64,000 nucleotides of DNA from Chlamydia felis Fe/C-56 (GTDB lineage Bacteria; Chlamydiota; Chlamydiia; Chlamydiales; Chlamydiaceae), in assembly GCF_000009945.1 (NCBI RefSeq), contig NC_007899.1, forward strand, positions 496,001 through 560,000. The letters are read 5' to 3'. The position numbers were made by a program, and so were the translations under genes. Of the stretch, positions 54,930-64,000 are shown piece by piece. The notes beneath the pieces are model-generated. The model was not told the origin of the DNA and did no database searches. It was given only the letters and a program-made list of their open reading frames with translations. Positions within the stretch are counted from its first letter, which is position 1, and each line of letters starts with the position of its first letter.

Positions 54930-54953
54930 CACAGCTGTATTCTTACAGCTGTG
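54930..54953. terminator. Bidirectional hairpin between convergent genes
   Basis: Perfect ten-pair stem CACAGCTGTA / TACAGCTGTG with a four-base loop, between the ends of the 53558 gene and glnQ. U-tracts on both sides are poor. Confidence 0.6.
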
Positions 54954-54961
54954 TGTTCTAA

Positions 54962-55645
54962 CTATTGTTTTACAGAGTTTAAATAGAGACTTAGAGGATG
55001 ATTGTCATCCAAATCTCCGCAGCTCTTGTCATAGGTGCTCACAATCTTTCCTTGATCTACAAGATATACCCGGTCTAGACAGTTTTGAACAAAGTGCATA
55101 TCGTGGGTGGATACCCCCAACGTGAGGTTTTGATCCCTTAAGGATTCTAATAAACGCCTAAAGGTTAGGGAAGAAAAAGGATCTAAAGCTGAAGTAGGTT
55201 CGTCAAAAAGTAAGGTATGTTTATCCATACATAGAGAACGAACTATAGCTACTCGTTGTTTTTGTCCGCCAGAAAGATGACAAGGGAAGCTTGTGGCAAT
55301 GTCTTCAATGTCTAAAAGCCTTAAAAGATCGTATGCCTTATCTTTTGCTTCTTCCTTGCTTCTGCGCTTAACGATAATTTGTGGATGCATACAGTTGTCT
55401 AAAACTGTCATATGGGGGAAAAGCTCTGGTTGTTGGAAAACTAGTGCTGGGGGTTCTCCTTCTATAGAAATATCCCCACTTATAGTTTCCACTAAGCCTA
55501 CAAGTGCACGCAGTATTGTTGTTTTCCCTGAGCCGCTCTTGCCGACAAAGAGAGTGATGTGCCCCTCTTCTAAAGAGAACGATACTTTAGATAAAATGTG
55601 TTTGTTATTTACGGAATACGTAAGATCCTTCACCCTAACAGTCAT
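54962..55645 (-). CDS. glnQ: Amino-acid ABC transporter ATP-binding protein
   Basis: A 227-residue ATPase of a polar amino-acid importer. It has Walker A GKSGSGKTT, the Q-loop LVFQQPELFPHMT, signature LSGGQKQRVAI, Walker B LLFDEPTSALD and the switch His in STHDMHF. Last gene of argR-glnP-glnQ; overlaps glnP by 11 bases. In C. pneumoniae the orthologous operon is reported to be regulated by ArgR, which points to arginine or glutamine as substrate. Confidence 0.92.
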   Translation of the reverse strand: MTVRVKDLTYSVNNKHILSKVSFSLEEGHITLFVGKSGSGKTTILRALVGLVETISGDISIEGEPPALVFQQPELFPHMTVLDNCMHPQIIVKRRSKEEAKDKAYDLLRLLDIEDIATSFPCHLSGGQKQRVAIVRSLCMDKHTLLFDEPTSALDPFSSLTFRRLLESLRDQNLTLGVSTHDMHFVQNCLDRVYLVDQGKIVSTYDKSCGDLDDNHPLSLYLNSVKQ

Positions 55646-56288
55646 AACCTTCCCTCTTTTCTAGCAATCTGGAGACATAAGAAAATAACGATGTCATAAA
55701 CAAATATAGGCCAGCACAAATACTATACATTTCCATGGGGTTGAGTTCTCGAGAAACAATGTCCTTGCTTACTTTGGTAAGTTCGGGAACACCTACAACC
55801 ATCAAAATGCTGCTTTCTTTAATCAAAGCAACAAATTCATTAGTTAAAGAGGGTAGTATGTTTTTAAAAACCTGGGGATAGATAATATAAAAAAAAATTT
55901 GTGATTTCTTGTAGCCTAAAACCTTAGCAGATTCCCACTGACCCACGGATAAGGCATTGATTCCTCCACGGATATTTTCAGCAAGATAAGCGGAGGAATT
56001 AATGCTTAAAGCTATTAATCCCGCCATCAACGGCGTTGGATCCACGCCGATGATTGAAGGTAGCCCGAAATAAAATATAAGAATTTGAATAAATAGTGGA
56101 GTCCCACGAATTACCGTGACATAGAGATTTCCCATCCATCGTGTAATGCGACAGGGAAAGTAGCGCGACGTCATCGTTCCGATGACCAGACCTAATAGAG
56201 AGCCGCAGAGTATGGAAATTCCGCTAACAAATAACGTATAACCACAACCGCGTAGCAGCACCTTTGCTGTAATAACCCAATGTCCCAT
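55635..56288 (-). CDS. glnP: Amino-acid ABC transporter permease
   Basis: A 217-residue HisM/GlnP-type permease with about five TM segments and the cytoplasmic EAA loop (about residues 118-140, INALSVGQWESAKVLGYKK). The N-terminal motif LLRGCGYTLFVSGISILCGS and the VIRGTPLFIQILIFYFGLP segment are typical of polar amino-acid permeases. It partners GlnQ; no binding-protein gene is adjacent. It lies 46 bases after argR. Confidence 0.92.
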   Translation of the reverse strand: MGHWVITAKVLLRGCGYTLFVSGISILCGSLLGLVIGTMTSRYFPCRITRWMGNLYVTVIRGTPLFIQILIFYFGLPSIIGVDPTPLMAGLIALSINSSAYLAENIRGGINALSVGQWESAKVLGYKKSQIFFYIIYPQVFKNILPSLTNEFVALIKESSILMVVGVPELTKVSKDIVSRELNPMEMYSICAGLYLFMTSLFSYVSRLLEKREGYDC

Positions 56289-56334
56289 AAATTAGTCGCG
56301 CATATTTATTTGATTCTAAAGCGTAATCATGCAA

Positions 56335-56778
56335 CTAATCCGAAAAAACTAGCAAGAAGTTTTCTATGTCTTTGGCTATAAAAGAAATTGTTGATTCTGC
56401 AATTGGAGTGACAAAAATCGTATCGTCCCCAGCTAAAGTTCCTAAAATGCTTTCCGAAAACTTATTGTCTATTAGGCTGGCGATCCAGGAGGCTGAGCCT
56501 GGAGCTGTGCGAATAACAATTAATGAAGAATTATATCTAACGGAAAAAACCAAACCTTTAACGCTAGATTCGTCTATTGATGTGGGAAGAGAGTATCGGG
56601 CCCCCTTTTCTCCGGGAATTTTTATCGCATGAACTTTTCTTAACCAACGCGATACCGAAGACTGGGTCATGGCAATCCCCAATGAAGAGAGTTTTTCACA
56701 AATTTCTTCCTGGGTTGAAGCTCCTTCTTTGTTTAAAATTTCTTTTAAAGCCTCATCAACTGCGACATTTTTTTTCAT
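56335..56778 (-). CDS. argR: Arginine repressor
   Basis: A 147-residue ArgR: N-terminal winged helix with [11 protein letters not shown] and C-terminal hexamerisation and arginine-binding domain with [11 protein letters not shown]. Chlamydiae lack arginine biosynthesis; in C. pneumoniae ArgR has been shown to control glnPQ, and the gene order here (argR-glnP-glnQ) agrees. I could not find a convincing ARG box by eye. Divergent from tsaD. Confidence 0.92.
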   Translation of the reverse strand: MKKNVAVDEALKEILNKEGASTQEEICEKLSSLGIAMTQSSVSRWLRKVHAIKIPGEKGARYSLPTSIDESSVKGLVFSVRYNSSLIVIRTAPGSASWIASLIDNKFSESILGTLAGDDTIFVTPIAESTISFIAKDIENFLLVFSD

Positions 56779-56860
56779 TTGGCCTCTCGAAGTTTTCCTT
56801 GCTGATATTCAGAAGAGCACTTTACTATAGAGTACTGGTTTATATTTTTCTTTGGTTTTT

Positions 56861-57895
56861 ATGCTTACCCTTGGGTTGGAAAGCTCTTGTGATGAGACGG
56901 CATGTGCTTTAGTAGATGCCGATGCGCAAATTGTGGCTAATGTAGTCTCCTCGCAACAGTATCACGCTTCTTACGGGGGCGTTGTCCCTGAGCTGGCTTC
57001 TAGGGCCCATCTCCAAATGCTTCCTTCTGTGGTAAATTCTGCTTTAGAAAAGTCCGGAGTTTCTTTGGACGATATTGATCTTATCGCTGTGACGCATACT
57101 CCAGGATTGATAGGTTCCTTGGCCGTAGGCGTAAATTTTGCTAAAGGATTGGCTATAGGATCTCAAAAACCTATGATCGGAGTTAATCACGTTGAGGCTC
57201 ATCTTTACGCGGCTTATATGGAAGCAAAAAATGTAGAATTTCCTGCATTAGGATTGGTGATGTCCGGAGCCCACACCTCCATGTTTTTGATGGAAGACCC
57301 TTTAAGTTATAAGTTAATAGGGAATACCCGAGATGATGCTATCGGCGAAACTTTTGACAAAGTGGGGCGATTTCTAGGACTTCCTTATCCAGGGGGGGCC
57401 TTAATAGAAATGATGGCATCTCAAGGATGCGAAGAATCTTACCCTTTTTCTGCTGCTAAAGTTCCTGGGTATGATTTATCTTTTAGTGGATTAAAAACAG
57501 CGGTTCTTTACGCAATTAAAGGGAATAATAGTAATAGCAGATCCCCTCTTCCGGACCTTTCTCAAAAAGAAAAAAACAATATTGCAGCCTCTTTCCAAAA
57601 AGCGGCTTTTATGACAATTGCACAAAAACTTCCTAAAATTATAAAAAATTTTTCTTGCAGGTCCATCCTGGTTGGAGGAGGGGTAGCAAACAATAAGTAT
57701 TTCCAGACCTTATTGCAAAATACTTTAAATTTGCCTTTATATTTTCCTTCTTCTAAGTTATGCACGGATAATGCTGCGATGATTGCAGGATTAGGAAGAG
57801 AGCTGTTTCTCTCAAGAAAAACTACCCAAGGAATTACTCCATGCGCAAGATATCGTTGGGAATCTGTTGCGGACTCCTTATCTCCTCATCCCTAA
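56861..57895 (+). CDS. tsaD: tRNA N6-threonylcarbamoyladenosine synthase subunit
   Basis: Formerly gcp. Makes the t6A modification at A37 of ANN-decoding tRNAs, with TsaB/TsaE. The ATG at 56861 ([19 protein letters not shown]) gives 344 residues. Motifs: [11 protein letters not shown], the metal ligands in [11 protein letters not shown] (His-x-x-x-His), [18 protein letters not shown] and [12 protein letters not shown]. The last 55 bases overlap the start of oppA in another frame. Confidence 0.95.
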   Translation: MLTLGLESSCDETACALVDADAQIVANVVSSQQYHASYGGVVPELASRAHLQMLPSVVNSALEKSGVSLDDIDLIAVTHTPGLIGSLAVGVNFAKGLAIGSQKPMIGVNHVEAHLYAAYMEAKNVEFPALGLVMSGAHTSMFLMEDPLSYKLIGNTRDDAIGETFDKVGRFLGLPYPGGALIEMMASQGCEESYPFSAAKVPGYDLSFSGLKTAVLYAIKGNNSNSRSPLPDLSQKEKNNIAASFQKAAFMTIAQKLPKIIKNFSCRSILVGGGVANNKYFQTLLQNTLNLPLYFPSSKLCTDNAAMIAGLGRELFLSRKTTQGITPCARYRWESVADSLSPHP

Positions 57896-59433
57896 CGATT
57901 CATGGATGTAAAAGCCTTCGAACATCACAAGAACGTATCTCAATAAATATAAATATGAAAGACGATCCGAGGTCTTTTGACCCTCGCGAAGTCCGTTTGC
58001 TTTCTGACATTAACTTGATTAAGCATATTTATGAGGGATTAGTTCAGGAAAATACACAGACAGGAGATCTAGAACCAGCTCTTGCTGAAAGCTATTTTCT
58101 ATCCGATGATGGAACAACATATACCTTTCATTTAAAGCAGGCGTACTGGAGTAATGGTGATCCCCTAACTGCTGAAGACTTTATTGCCTCTTGGAAACAA
58201 GTTGTAAGCCAAGAAGTTTCTGGGATTTATAATTTTGCCTTTGACCCTATTAAAAATGTTAAGAAAATTCAACAAGGAAAGCTTTCTCTAGAACATGTTG
58301 GTTTTCGCTCCGAGGATGATAAAACTCTAGTTATTGAGTTAGAATCTCCTACCTCTCACTTCTTAAAACTTTTAGCATTACCGATTTTCTTCCCAGTACA
58401 TAAAGATCAGCGATGTTCGGAACCAAATCTACCAATTGCTAGCAGCGCATTTTATCCTAAAAAAATAAAACAGAAACAATGGCTGCGTTTAGAGAAAAAT
58501 CCCTACTACTACAATCAGGAGCAAGTTAAAACTCAAACAATTACAGTACATTTTATCCCCGATCCTAATACCGCAGCTCTATTGTTTAATCAAGGAAAGT
58601 TGCATTGGCAAGGGCCTCCCTGGGGTGAACGTATTCGCACAGAAACCCTATCGCATTTGCAATCTCAAGGGAATCTCCATTCTTTCGAAGTGGCGGGAAC
58701 CTCTTGGTTAACTTTTAACGTAAATAAATTTCCTCTTAATCATATCAAGTTAAGAAAGGCACTAGCCTTAGCTTTGGATAAGGAATCTTTGGTTTCTACG
58801 ATATTTTTAGATAGAACTAAGCCTGCTCAACATTTGTTGCCTAATAGTTTACATACTTACCCAAGTTTAGAGGCTCCTTCTAAAGAACAACGTAAGTATC
58901 TAGCTAAACAACTCTTTCAAGAAGCTTTGGAAGAACTTAATATTTCAGCAAAGGATTTGGAGAGTCATTCCCTCGTTTTTTCTGCGGGTTCTTCAATAAG
59001 CGCTTTGCTTGTTCAGATGATTCGCGAACAATGGAAAGACTCTCTGGGATTCTCTATTCCTATAGCAGGAAAGGAATTTGCACTTTTGCAAACGGAACTA
59101 GCTTCAGGACATTTCTCATTGGCAATGGGAGGATGGTTCGCAGATTTTTCCGACCCTATGGCGTTTCTAACAATTTTTGCTTACCCCTCGGGAGTTCCTC
59201 CTTATGTATTAAACCATAAGGATTTCATAAAACTTCTAACAACAATTCAAGAAGAAAGGGATCTAAAAAAACGTCGTGAATTGGTTTCTCAAGCATCTCT
59301 ATATCTAGAAACATTCCATATTATTGAGCCCATTTATCACGATGCTTTTCATTTTGCTCTAAATAAAAAACTGTCGAACTTTAATTTTTCTCCGACTGGA
59401 GTTGTAGATTTTCGCTACGTTAAAGCTTCATAA
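57841..59433 (+). CDS. oppA: Oligopeptide-binding lipoprotein of an ABC transporter
   Basis: A 530-residue extracytoplasmic solute-binding protein (family 5). Lipoprotein signal [20 protein letters not shown] with lipobox IHGC; then [28 protein letters not shown], the family signature [19 protein letters not shown] and [18 protein letters not shown]. It binds peptides for import; chlamydiae often carry several oppA copies. The signal peptide fixes the start at 57841, inside the 3' end of tsaD. Confidence 0.93.
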   Translation: MRKISLGICCGLLISSSLTIHGCKSLRTSQERISININMKDDPRSFDPREVRLLSDINLIKHIYEGLVQENTQTGDLEPALAESYFLSDDGTTYTFHLKQAYWSNGDPLTAEDFIASWKQVVSQEVSGIYNFAFDPIKNVKKIQQGKLSLEHVGFRSEDDKTLVIELESPTSHFLKLLALPIFFPVHKDQRCSEPNLPIASSAFYPKKIKQKQWLRLEKNPYYYNQEQVKTQTITVHFIPDPNTAALLFNQGKLHWQGPPWGERIRTETLSHLQSQGNLHSFEVAGTSWLTFNVNKFPLNHIKLRKALALALDKESLVSTIFLDRTKPAQHLLPNSLHTYPSLEAPSKEQRKYLAKQLFQEALEELNISAKDLESHSLVFSAGSSISALLVQMIREQWKDSLGFSIPIAGKEFALLQTELASGHFSLAMGGWFADFSDPMAFLTIFAYPSGVPPYVLNHKDFIKLLTTIQEERDLKKRRELVSQASLYLETFHIIEPIYHDAFHFALNKKLSNFNFSPTGVVDFRYVKAS

Positions 59434-59638
59434 TCTTTTTCCTAATACAAGTAGATCAAACAGAATTAATGTTCGTAGAATAAAAACTATTTTTATCTGT
59501 GTTGTTCCCAAGAGAAATGACCTGTTTTTGCTTACACTTAGATGTGCGTGGGAAAATAAGAATGTTTCTCCGTAGTTACTTTTATTCCTTTTTGTTATCC
59601 TAAATGTTTTTAGCTATGTCAAAGAGGTCCTAAGTACA

Positions 59639-61180
59639 ATGGAAATGACGAGTCAAGAAAATAAAGATGGCGGGAGATCTCCACTTCCCTGTCCTCCCTG
59701 TGTAATGGTGATTTTCGGTGCTACTGGAGATCTAACAGCACGCAAGTTATTTCCAGCATTGTATCATCTGATTAAAGATGGCAGGCTATCCGAAAATTTT
59801 GTTTGTATAGGATTTGCTAGAAGAAAGAAAAGTCATGAGCAATTTCGAGAAGAAATGAAATTAGCCATACAGAATTTTTCTCGTGCTCAGGAGATTGATA
59901 TCCGCATCTGGGAAGAATTTGAATCTCGTATATTTTACCATGAGTCTAACTTCTCCTCTCCCGAAGGCTATGACTCCTTGAGAGAGAGGCTGGAAGATAT
60001 TGATAAAAAGTTTGGAACTCAAGGTAACCGGCTATTTTATTTATCAACACCTCCAGATTACTTCCCCGAGATTATCGAAAATATCAATAAGCATGGTCTT
60101 TTCTATCACGATCAAGGAGAGGGAAAACCCTGGTCGCGGGTGATTATAGAAAAGCCTTTCGGTGTGGATTTGCAAAGCGCTCGGGTTCTGCAAAAGTACA
60201 TAGATGATAATCTAGATGAAAAGTTTGTCTATCGTATAGATCACTATTTGGGGAAAGAAACCGTGCAAAACATCCTTACGATACGTTTTGCTAATACCCT
60301 ATTCGAGTCTTGTTGGAATTCCCAATACATCGATCACGTGCAAATAAGCGTTAGCGAATCTATAGGCATAGGCACACGAGGGAACTTCTTTGAGAAATCA
60401 GGAATGCTTCGTGATATGGTACAAAACCATATGATGCAGCTCCTGTGTTTATTAACCATGGAACCTCCTTCGATATTTAATTCTGAAGAGATAAAGAAAG
60501 AAAAGATCAAGGTGCTTAAGAAAATACGCCCATTTTCTAAAGAAAGTATTGTTCGAGGTCAGTATGGCCCAGGAGAAGTGCAAGGGGTTTCTGTTCTTGG
60601 TTATCGAGAAGAGGAAAATGTTTCTCCAGAGTCTTCAGTAGAGACTTTCGTGGCTCTAAAAATGTTTATAGACAACCCCCGTTGGCTTGGGGTTCCTTTT
60701 TATCTTCGAGCAGGAAAGCGTCTTTCTAAACGTTCTACAGATATTTCTATTATCTTTAAAAAGTCTTTCTCTACTCTATTTGAATCAGAATCATGCCCCG
60801 TATGCCCTTTAGAGAATGACCTTTTAATTATCCGTATACAGCCGGATGAAGGTGTAGCCTTGAAGTTCAATTGTAAAGTTCCCGGAATGAATAATATCGT
60901 GCGTCCTGTGAAAATGGATTTTCGCTATGATACCTACTTTAAAACGACTGCTCCAGAAGCTTATGAAAGACTACTTTGCGATTGTATTTTAGGTGATAGG
61001 ATCCTATTTACTTGCAGTGATGAAGTGATGGGGTCCTGGGAGCTCTTTACTCCGATTTTAAAGCAATGGGAGCAAGATTCTTCAGATGTCTTCTTCCCTA
61101 ATTATGTTGCCGGATCTTCAGGCCCCAAAGAAGCTGAGGAATTACTACAGGCAGATGGAAGGAATTGGCGTCCTCTGTAA
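59639..61180 (+). CDS. zwf: Glucose-6-phosphate 1-dehydrogenase
   Basis: Oxidises glucose 6-phosphate to 6-phosphogluconolactone, giving NADPH. Full length at 513 residues: nucleotide-binding IFGATGDLTARKLFPALY, RVIIEKPFG, and the substrate and catalytic motif YRIDHYLGKETVQN. The product goes to the lactonase encoded 23 bases downstream. The start ATG at 59639 follows AGAGGTCC. Confidence 0.96.
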   Translation: MEMTSQENKDGGRSPLPCPPCVMVIFGATGDLTARKLFPALYHLIKDGRLSENFVCIGFARRKKSHEQFREEMKLAIQNFSRAQEIDIRIWEEFESRIFYHESNFSSPEGYDSLRERLEDIDKKFGTQGNRLFYLSTPPDYFPEIIENINKHGLFYHDQGEGKPWSRVIIEKPFGVDLQSARVLQKYIDDNLDEKFVYRIDHYLGKETVQNILTIRFANTLFESCWNSQYIDHVQISVSESIGIGTRGNFFEKSGMLRDMVQNHMMQLLCLLTMEPPSIFNSEEIKKEKIKVLKKIRPFSKESIVRGQYGPGEVQGVSVLGYREEENVSPESSVETFVALKMFIDNPRWLGVPFYLRAGKRLSKRSTDISIIFKKSFSTLFESESCPVCPLENDLLIIRIQPDEGVALKFNCKVPGMNNIVRPVKMDFRYDTYFKTTAPEAYERLLCDCILGDRILFTCSDEVMGSWELFTPILKQWEQDSSDVFFPNYVAGSSGPKEAEELLQADGRNWRPL

Positions 61181-61203
61181 TTTAACTTTATTATGAGATG
61201 TTT

Positions 61204-61980
61204 ATGGCAACATTAGTTAACTTTAATGATACGAACAAACTACTCCTCACAAAAAAACCAGAATTGTTTATTGATTTGGCTAGTAAAGATTGGATTGCTA
61301 GTGCGAATAAATCGATAAGGCAGCAAGGAGCTTTCTATGTTGCGCTTTCAGGCGGGAGAACTCCTTTAGAAATTTTTAAAGACATCGTAACGAATAAAGA
61401 AAAACTTTCTGATCCCACGAAGATCTTTTTATTTTGGGGAGATGAAAGAAATGTCCCCCACACATCTTCAGAAAGTAATTATGGTCAGGCAATGAGTATA
61501 CTTCGGGAGCTAGATATTCCTGAAGAGCAGATTTTCCGTATGGAAACTGAAAACCCTAACGGGGCTAGGAAATACCAAAACCTTATAGAATCTACAGTCC
61601 CAGAGGTAAGTTTTGATATGGTTATGCTGGGTCTTGGTGAAGATGGTCATACCCTATCTCTCTTTCCAAATACACAGGCCTTAAATGAACACGAACGCCT
61701 AGTCGTTTTTAATGAGGTTCCTCAATTAGAAACAGAGAGAATGACACTCACACTCCCCGTTGTGCATAAAGCAAAACATGTAGTTGTTTATGTCCAGGGG
61801 GAAAATAAAAAAGCTATAGTAAAGAGCATTTTTTTCCCAGAAGATAAAAAGGCTCAGTCTTATCCTATAGAACTTATTGGACAAGCAAGAACCCCCTTGT
61901 TTTGGATTCTTGCTGCAGATGCTTATGATTTGAAAGACTTCGACCAGATTTCTTCTCTCTATAAATTAGACATTATCTAA
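61204..61980 (+). CDS. pgl: 6-phosphogluconolactonase
   Basis: Hydrolyses 6-phosphogluconolactone; also called devB. 258 residues from the ATG at 61204 (MATLVNFNDTNKL), which suits the family N terminus and the GAG at 61192-61197 region; an ATG two codons earlier is possible. Motifs: VALSGGRTPLEIF, FLFWGDERNVPH, ESNYGQA and LGLGEDGHTLSLFP. Co-transcribed with zwf. Confidence 0.94.
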   Translation: MATLVNFNDTNKLLLTKKPELFIDLASKDWIASANKSIRQQGAFYVALSGGRTPLEIFKDIVTNKEKLSDPTKIFLFWGDERNVPHTSSESNYGQAMSILRELDIPEEQIFRMETENPNGARKYQNLIESTVPEVSFDMVMLGLGEDGHTLSLFPNTQALNEHERLVVFNEVPQLETERMTLTLPVVHKAKHVVVYVQGENKKAIVKSIFFPEDKKAQSYPIELIGQARTPLFWILAADAYDLKDFDQISSLYKLDII

Positions 61981-62031
61981 ATTTATAGGTTCAGTAAGAT
62001 ATTCAAAGATCAGGAAATATACCTCTCCTAG

Positions 62032-63177
62032 TTAAGTTTGCGAGGATCGTACTACCTCGTCATAACTTGGTGGGGGCTCCTCATCATAAGGCGGTGGAGG
62101 AGCACTCGGAACTGAAGGCGACATTTGAGTATTTAAATTATGGGAGAATAATCCAGCATTTAGATATGAGCGCTCTCTGTAATTAAACACTGTTATTGGG
62201 TAATTTGCAATACACTGTTGTACTACGGTCTGGCTTATCTCATTTCTATTATACTCATTAGCGTTATGAACCATTTGATCAGCGATCATGGTGTACAGCA
62301 TAGATCTATTTAAATGGCCGACAGCTGCATTCTGTTTTTTAGACATATAAACAGAAGCTATCATAAAGCTAATCAACCCGGTTAATAGAAGCCCCCCTCC
62401 TCCGGCACAACAACCGATAATCGCTGCGGGGATAATAGCTGCTGCCATCGGCCCAGAGAAGAAAATAGATAGTATAGCTCCTGCAGCAAGTGCTAGTAGG
62501 GCTAGGGTGCAAATGATAGCGCAGATTAGGAAACTAATCTTAACAGCTCTGTAATTTTTATAAGCTGATATTAAATGTTTATTTGCTTCTACAGAAACAA
62601 TAGCAACGGCTTTTGATTTGGCTTTTTCCTGGCTGTCAGCCTGGAAAGAGGCTACATTCAAGTAGATGTCCCTATTTCTATGTTTTAAGTTAGAGATCTC
62701 GTTGGAGGCTTTATGGATTTTTATAGCGCTTAAAATCGCAGATCCTAAAGAAGAACCGAATATTCCTAGAACTAAAGCAGCGAGAATCCCAAGGATAAAA
62801 ACAACAATAACAAATTCCCCACCGCTGCCGGATCCCCCGCGATATAAACTTCCTCCATCACAGCAAGTACGACATAATAGACTTATCCAGCAGAGGTGCT
62901 CCACACAATGCAGAACAGCACCTGAAGTTGTCATGATAGAAAAAGCTGTATCGATTTCAGGAGCTGATCTTGAAGGGTAGAGAGCCGAATCTGTTGTTGC
63001 TAATTTATTTATTGATCTAGAAGTTGCTTGTGTTTGATTTTCTAAAAAATCAGCATACTCACAACTGGAGTCTAGATTTGTAAAGTTTAACTTCCCTCTA
63101 TCCGTAAGGTTTAAAATTAAGTTGCGGGTAGCCGAGTTGGAGGAAGCAACCCTATTGTTTAAGGAGGAAACTGTCAT
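62032..63177 (-). CDS. Putative inclusion membrane protein with C-terminal PPxY motifs
   Basis: A 381-residue protein. The N terminus is polar (residues 1-75), then a Cys-rich patch (HCVEHLCWISLLCRTCCDGG, about 91-110) and a Gly/Ser linker, a first hydrophobic segment (about 122-150), a polar helix, and a second pair of hydrophobic segments (about 210-275). A helical region follows and the last 30 residues are Pro-rich: APPPPYDEE and PPPSYDEV, two PPxY motifs. PPxY binds WW domains of host NEDD4-type ubiquitin ligases (established for viral and host proteins). The next-but-one gene also ends in paired PPxY. Function unknown; a type III effector or Inc role is inference. Confidence 0.7.
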   Translation of the reverse strand: MTVSSLNNRVASSNSATRNLILNLTDRGKLNFTNLDSSCEYADFLENQTQATSRSINKLATTDSALYPSRSAPEIDTAFSIMTTSGAVLHCVEHLCWISLLCRTCCDGGSLYRGGSGSGGEFVIVVFILGILAALVLGIFGSSLGSAILSAIKIHKASNEISNLKHRNRDIYLNVASFQADSQEKAKSKAVAIVSVEANKHLISAYKNYRAVKISFLICAIICTLALLALAAGAILSIFFSGPMAAAIIPAAIIGCCAGGGGLLLTGLISFMIASVYMSKKQNAAVGHLNRSMLYTMIADQMVHNANEYNRNEISQTVVQQCIANYPITVFNYRERSYLNAGLFSHNLNTQMSPSVPSAPPPPYDEEPPPSYDEVVRSSQT

Positions 63178-63306
63178 GATGGTAGTTTTTCAATTAAAAA
63201 TAAACCAATGAAGCACTAATTATAAATTATTTCGAATTTTAATTCGTTATTATTTTTGTGTTTAATAAGAGGGTTCTTTACAAACCATTTATGTTTTAAG
63301 AATCCT

Positions 63307-63711
63307 TTACCAATTGATTACGTGTTCCAGGTATGCCGGAGTGCCCGACGCGAAGTTGACTACAGAGTCTATGGATCCGAAACTTGCGTAATTATTTAGA
63401 TGCCCTTTAAACACGAGTGCTAACCCATGTAAAATGGATCCTATTAAAGGAATGAGAATTAGATGTTCTGTGATTATCTCTGTTGGTATTCTCCCAAAAG
63501 ATTCGCTTAAAGATATGCCGCTTTCTCCTCTTTGGATTAGAAATTTTAGGGTTTTAGCAACTATTTTTATAATTAAAATAGACCAAGCTAAAATACTCGC
63601 AATTACCGAAACTGCAGGAAAGGTAATAAGATCAAAAACTACGCATACGACCTTTTTAGAGGTTGAGTAATCGCTAAGATCTTGCTGTCCAAAATTTAAA
63701 TAACACGTCAT
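63307..63711 (-). CDS. Small Inc-like membrane protein
   Basis: A 134-residue protein with a hydrophobic segment at about 20-57 (VVCVVFDLITFPAVSVIASI and following), a polar stretch, and a second hydrophobic patch ILIPLIGSILHGLALVFKG (about 83-102). That patch recalls the IPILGTIRGLARL motif of the copies at 1-1780, so all may belong to one loose chlamydial family. Function unknown. It lies between two genes with C-terminal PPxY motifs on the same strand. Confidence 0.6.
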   Translation of the reverse strand: MTCYLNFGQQDLSDYSTSKKVVCVVFDLITFPAVSVIASILAWSILIIKIVAKTLKFLIQRGESGISLSESFGRIPTEIITEHLILIPLIGSILHGLALVFKGHLNNYASFGSIDSVVNFASGTPAYLEHVINW

Positions 63712-63736
63712 GGTATAACCTCATACTGTAAAAGTG

Positions 63737-64000
63737 TTAGTGTCTATTATTTTGATTTCTTCTTCGATCTTCTTCTAGAACTTCTGCGTAAGTTGGTGGG
63801 GGGGCTTGTGTATAGGGTGGTGGCAAAGGCGGCATGATGGGCTCAGGGCTGTTAGGAGGAGCTGTCGGAGAGGTAAAAATCTCTTCTTCTCCTATCTGAA
63901 GAACATGTTCCATATGAGCTAAAGTACGCCCTCTTAACCGCTCTTCGGAATATGTGAAAAGTGGAAAGACGTTGGGGTCTAAAAGTTCGCTGTGAGGACT
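63737..64000 (-). CDS. Partial gene: protein ending in PPxY motifs
   Basis: The 3' end of a gene whose start lies beyond the right edge. The visible 87 codons read SPHSELLDPNVFPLFTYSEE, an ERLRGRTLAHMEHVLQIGEE segment, and a Pro-rich C terminus with PLPPPYTQA and PPPTYAEVLEE, then a basic tail and TAA at 63737-63739. The motif pattern P-P-P-Y, three residues, P-P-P-(S/T)-Y-x-E-V is shared with the end of the 62032-63177 protein, although the rest differs. No membrane segment is visible in this part. Confidence 0.65.
   Translation of the reverse strand, partial: SPHSELLDPNVFPLFTYSEERLRGRTLAHMEHVLQIGEEEIFTSPTAPPNSPEPIMPPLPPPYTQAPPPTYAEVLEEDRRRNQNNRH

Overview
This window is chlamydial chromosome, most likely Chlamydia caviae, C. 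felis or a close relative. The conserved blocks efp-accB-accC-rpe-incA, argR-glnP-glnQ, tsaD-oppA and zwf-pgl are in chlamydial arrangement. Between them lie chlamydia-only families (Inc-type bilobed membrane proteins, a LifA/TcdB-like cytotoxin, a MACPF protein, DUF648/DUF687-type proteins). A complete trpR-D-C-F-B-A-kynU-prsA operon together with guaBA-add and one giant toxin gene matches the plasticity zone of that species group; which species it is cannot be settled by eye. No rRNA, tRNA, CRISPR array, insertion sequence or integrase was recognised.

Layout. 1-2000: tandem decaying copies of a small membrane-protein family (minus strand). 2023-4696: two paralogous lipoproteins with a gamma-glutamylcyclotransferase-like core, flanking an Inc-like gene. 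5087-9120: guaB-guaA-add purine salvage operon ending in a strong terminator and preceded by a 12-bp tandem repeat. 9331-12231: two paralogous membrane proteins and an unknown exported protein. 12335-19517 (minus): the trp operon, with a newly read 39-codon leader peptide carrying tandem Trp codons between trpR and trpD, and a palindrome in the trpR promoter region. 19536-31733 (minus): DUF687-type protein and the 3298-residue cytotoxin, which contains an 11-G tract. 32133-35755: MACPF protein, a partial duplicate of it next to a 14-G tract, and the wreck of a second trpB gene. 35944-43002: two expanded families of putative inclusion membrane proteins. 43119-50022: accC/accB/efp/rpe, divergent incA, a methyltransferase and a YihY-type protein. 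50019-54922: a giant AsmA/TamB-like protein and a protein with phage tail-fibre-like repeats. 54962-61980: glutamine-type ABC transporter with ArgR, tsaD, oppA, zwf, pgl. 62032-64000: Inc-like proteins, two of which end in paired PPxY motifs.

How the genes fit together. The zone combines nucleotide and amino-acid salvage with host manipulation. The trp operon lacks trpE/trpG; KynU can make anthranilate from host kynurenine and PrsA can supply PRPP for TrpD, so tryptophan can be rebuilt from the product of the host's IFN-gamma defence (known biology of this operon). The sequence adds two probable control layers, a TrpR operator and a Trp-codon leader with an overlapping hairpin. GuaB/GuaA/Add would convert host purines to GMP. 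The toxin, MACPF protein, IncA and the many Inc-like proteins are candidate effectors. Homopolymer tracts in and near toxin and MACPF genes, partial duplications and pseudogenes show an actively remodelling region.
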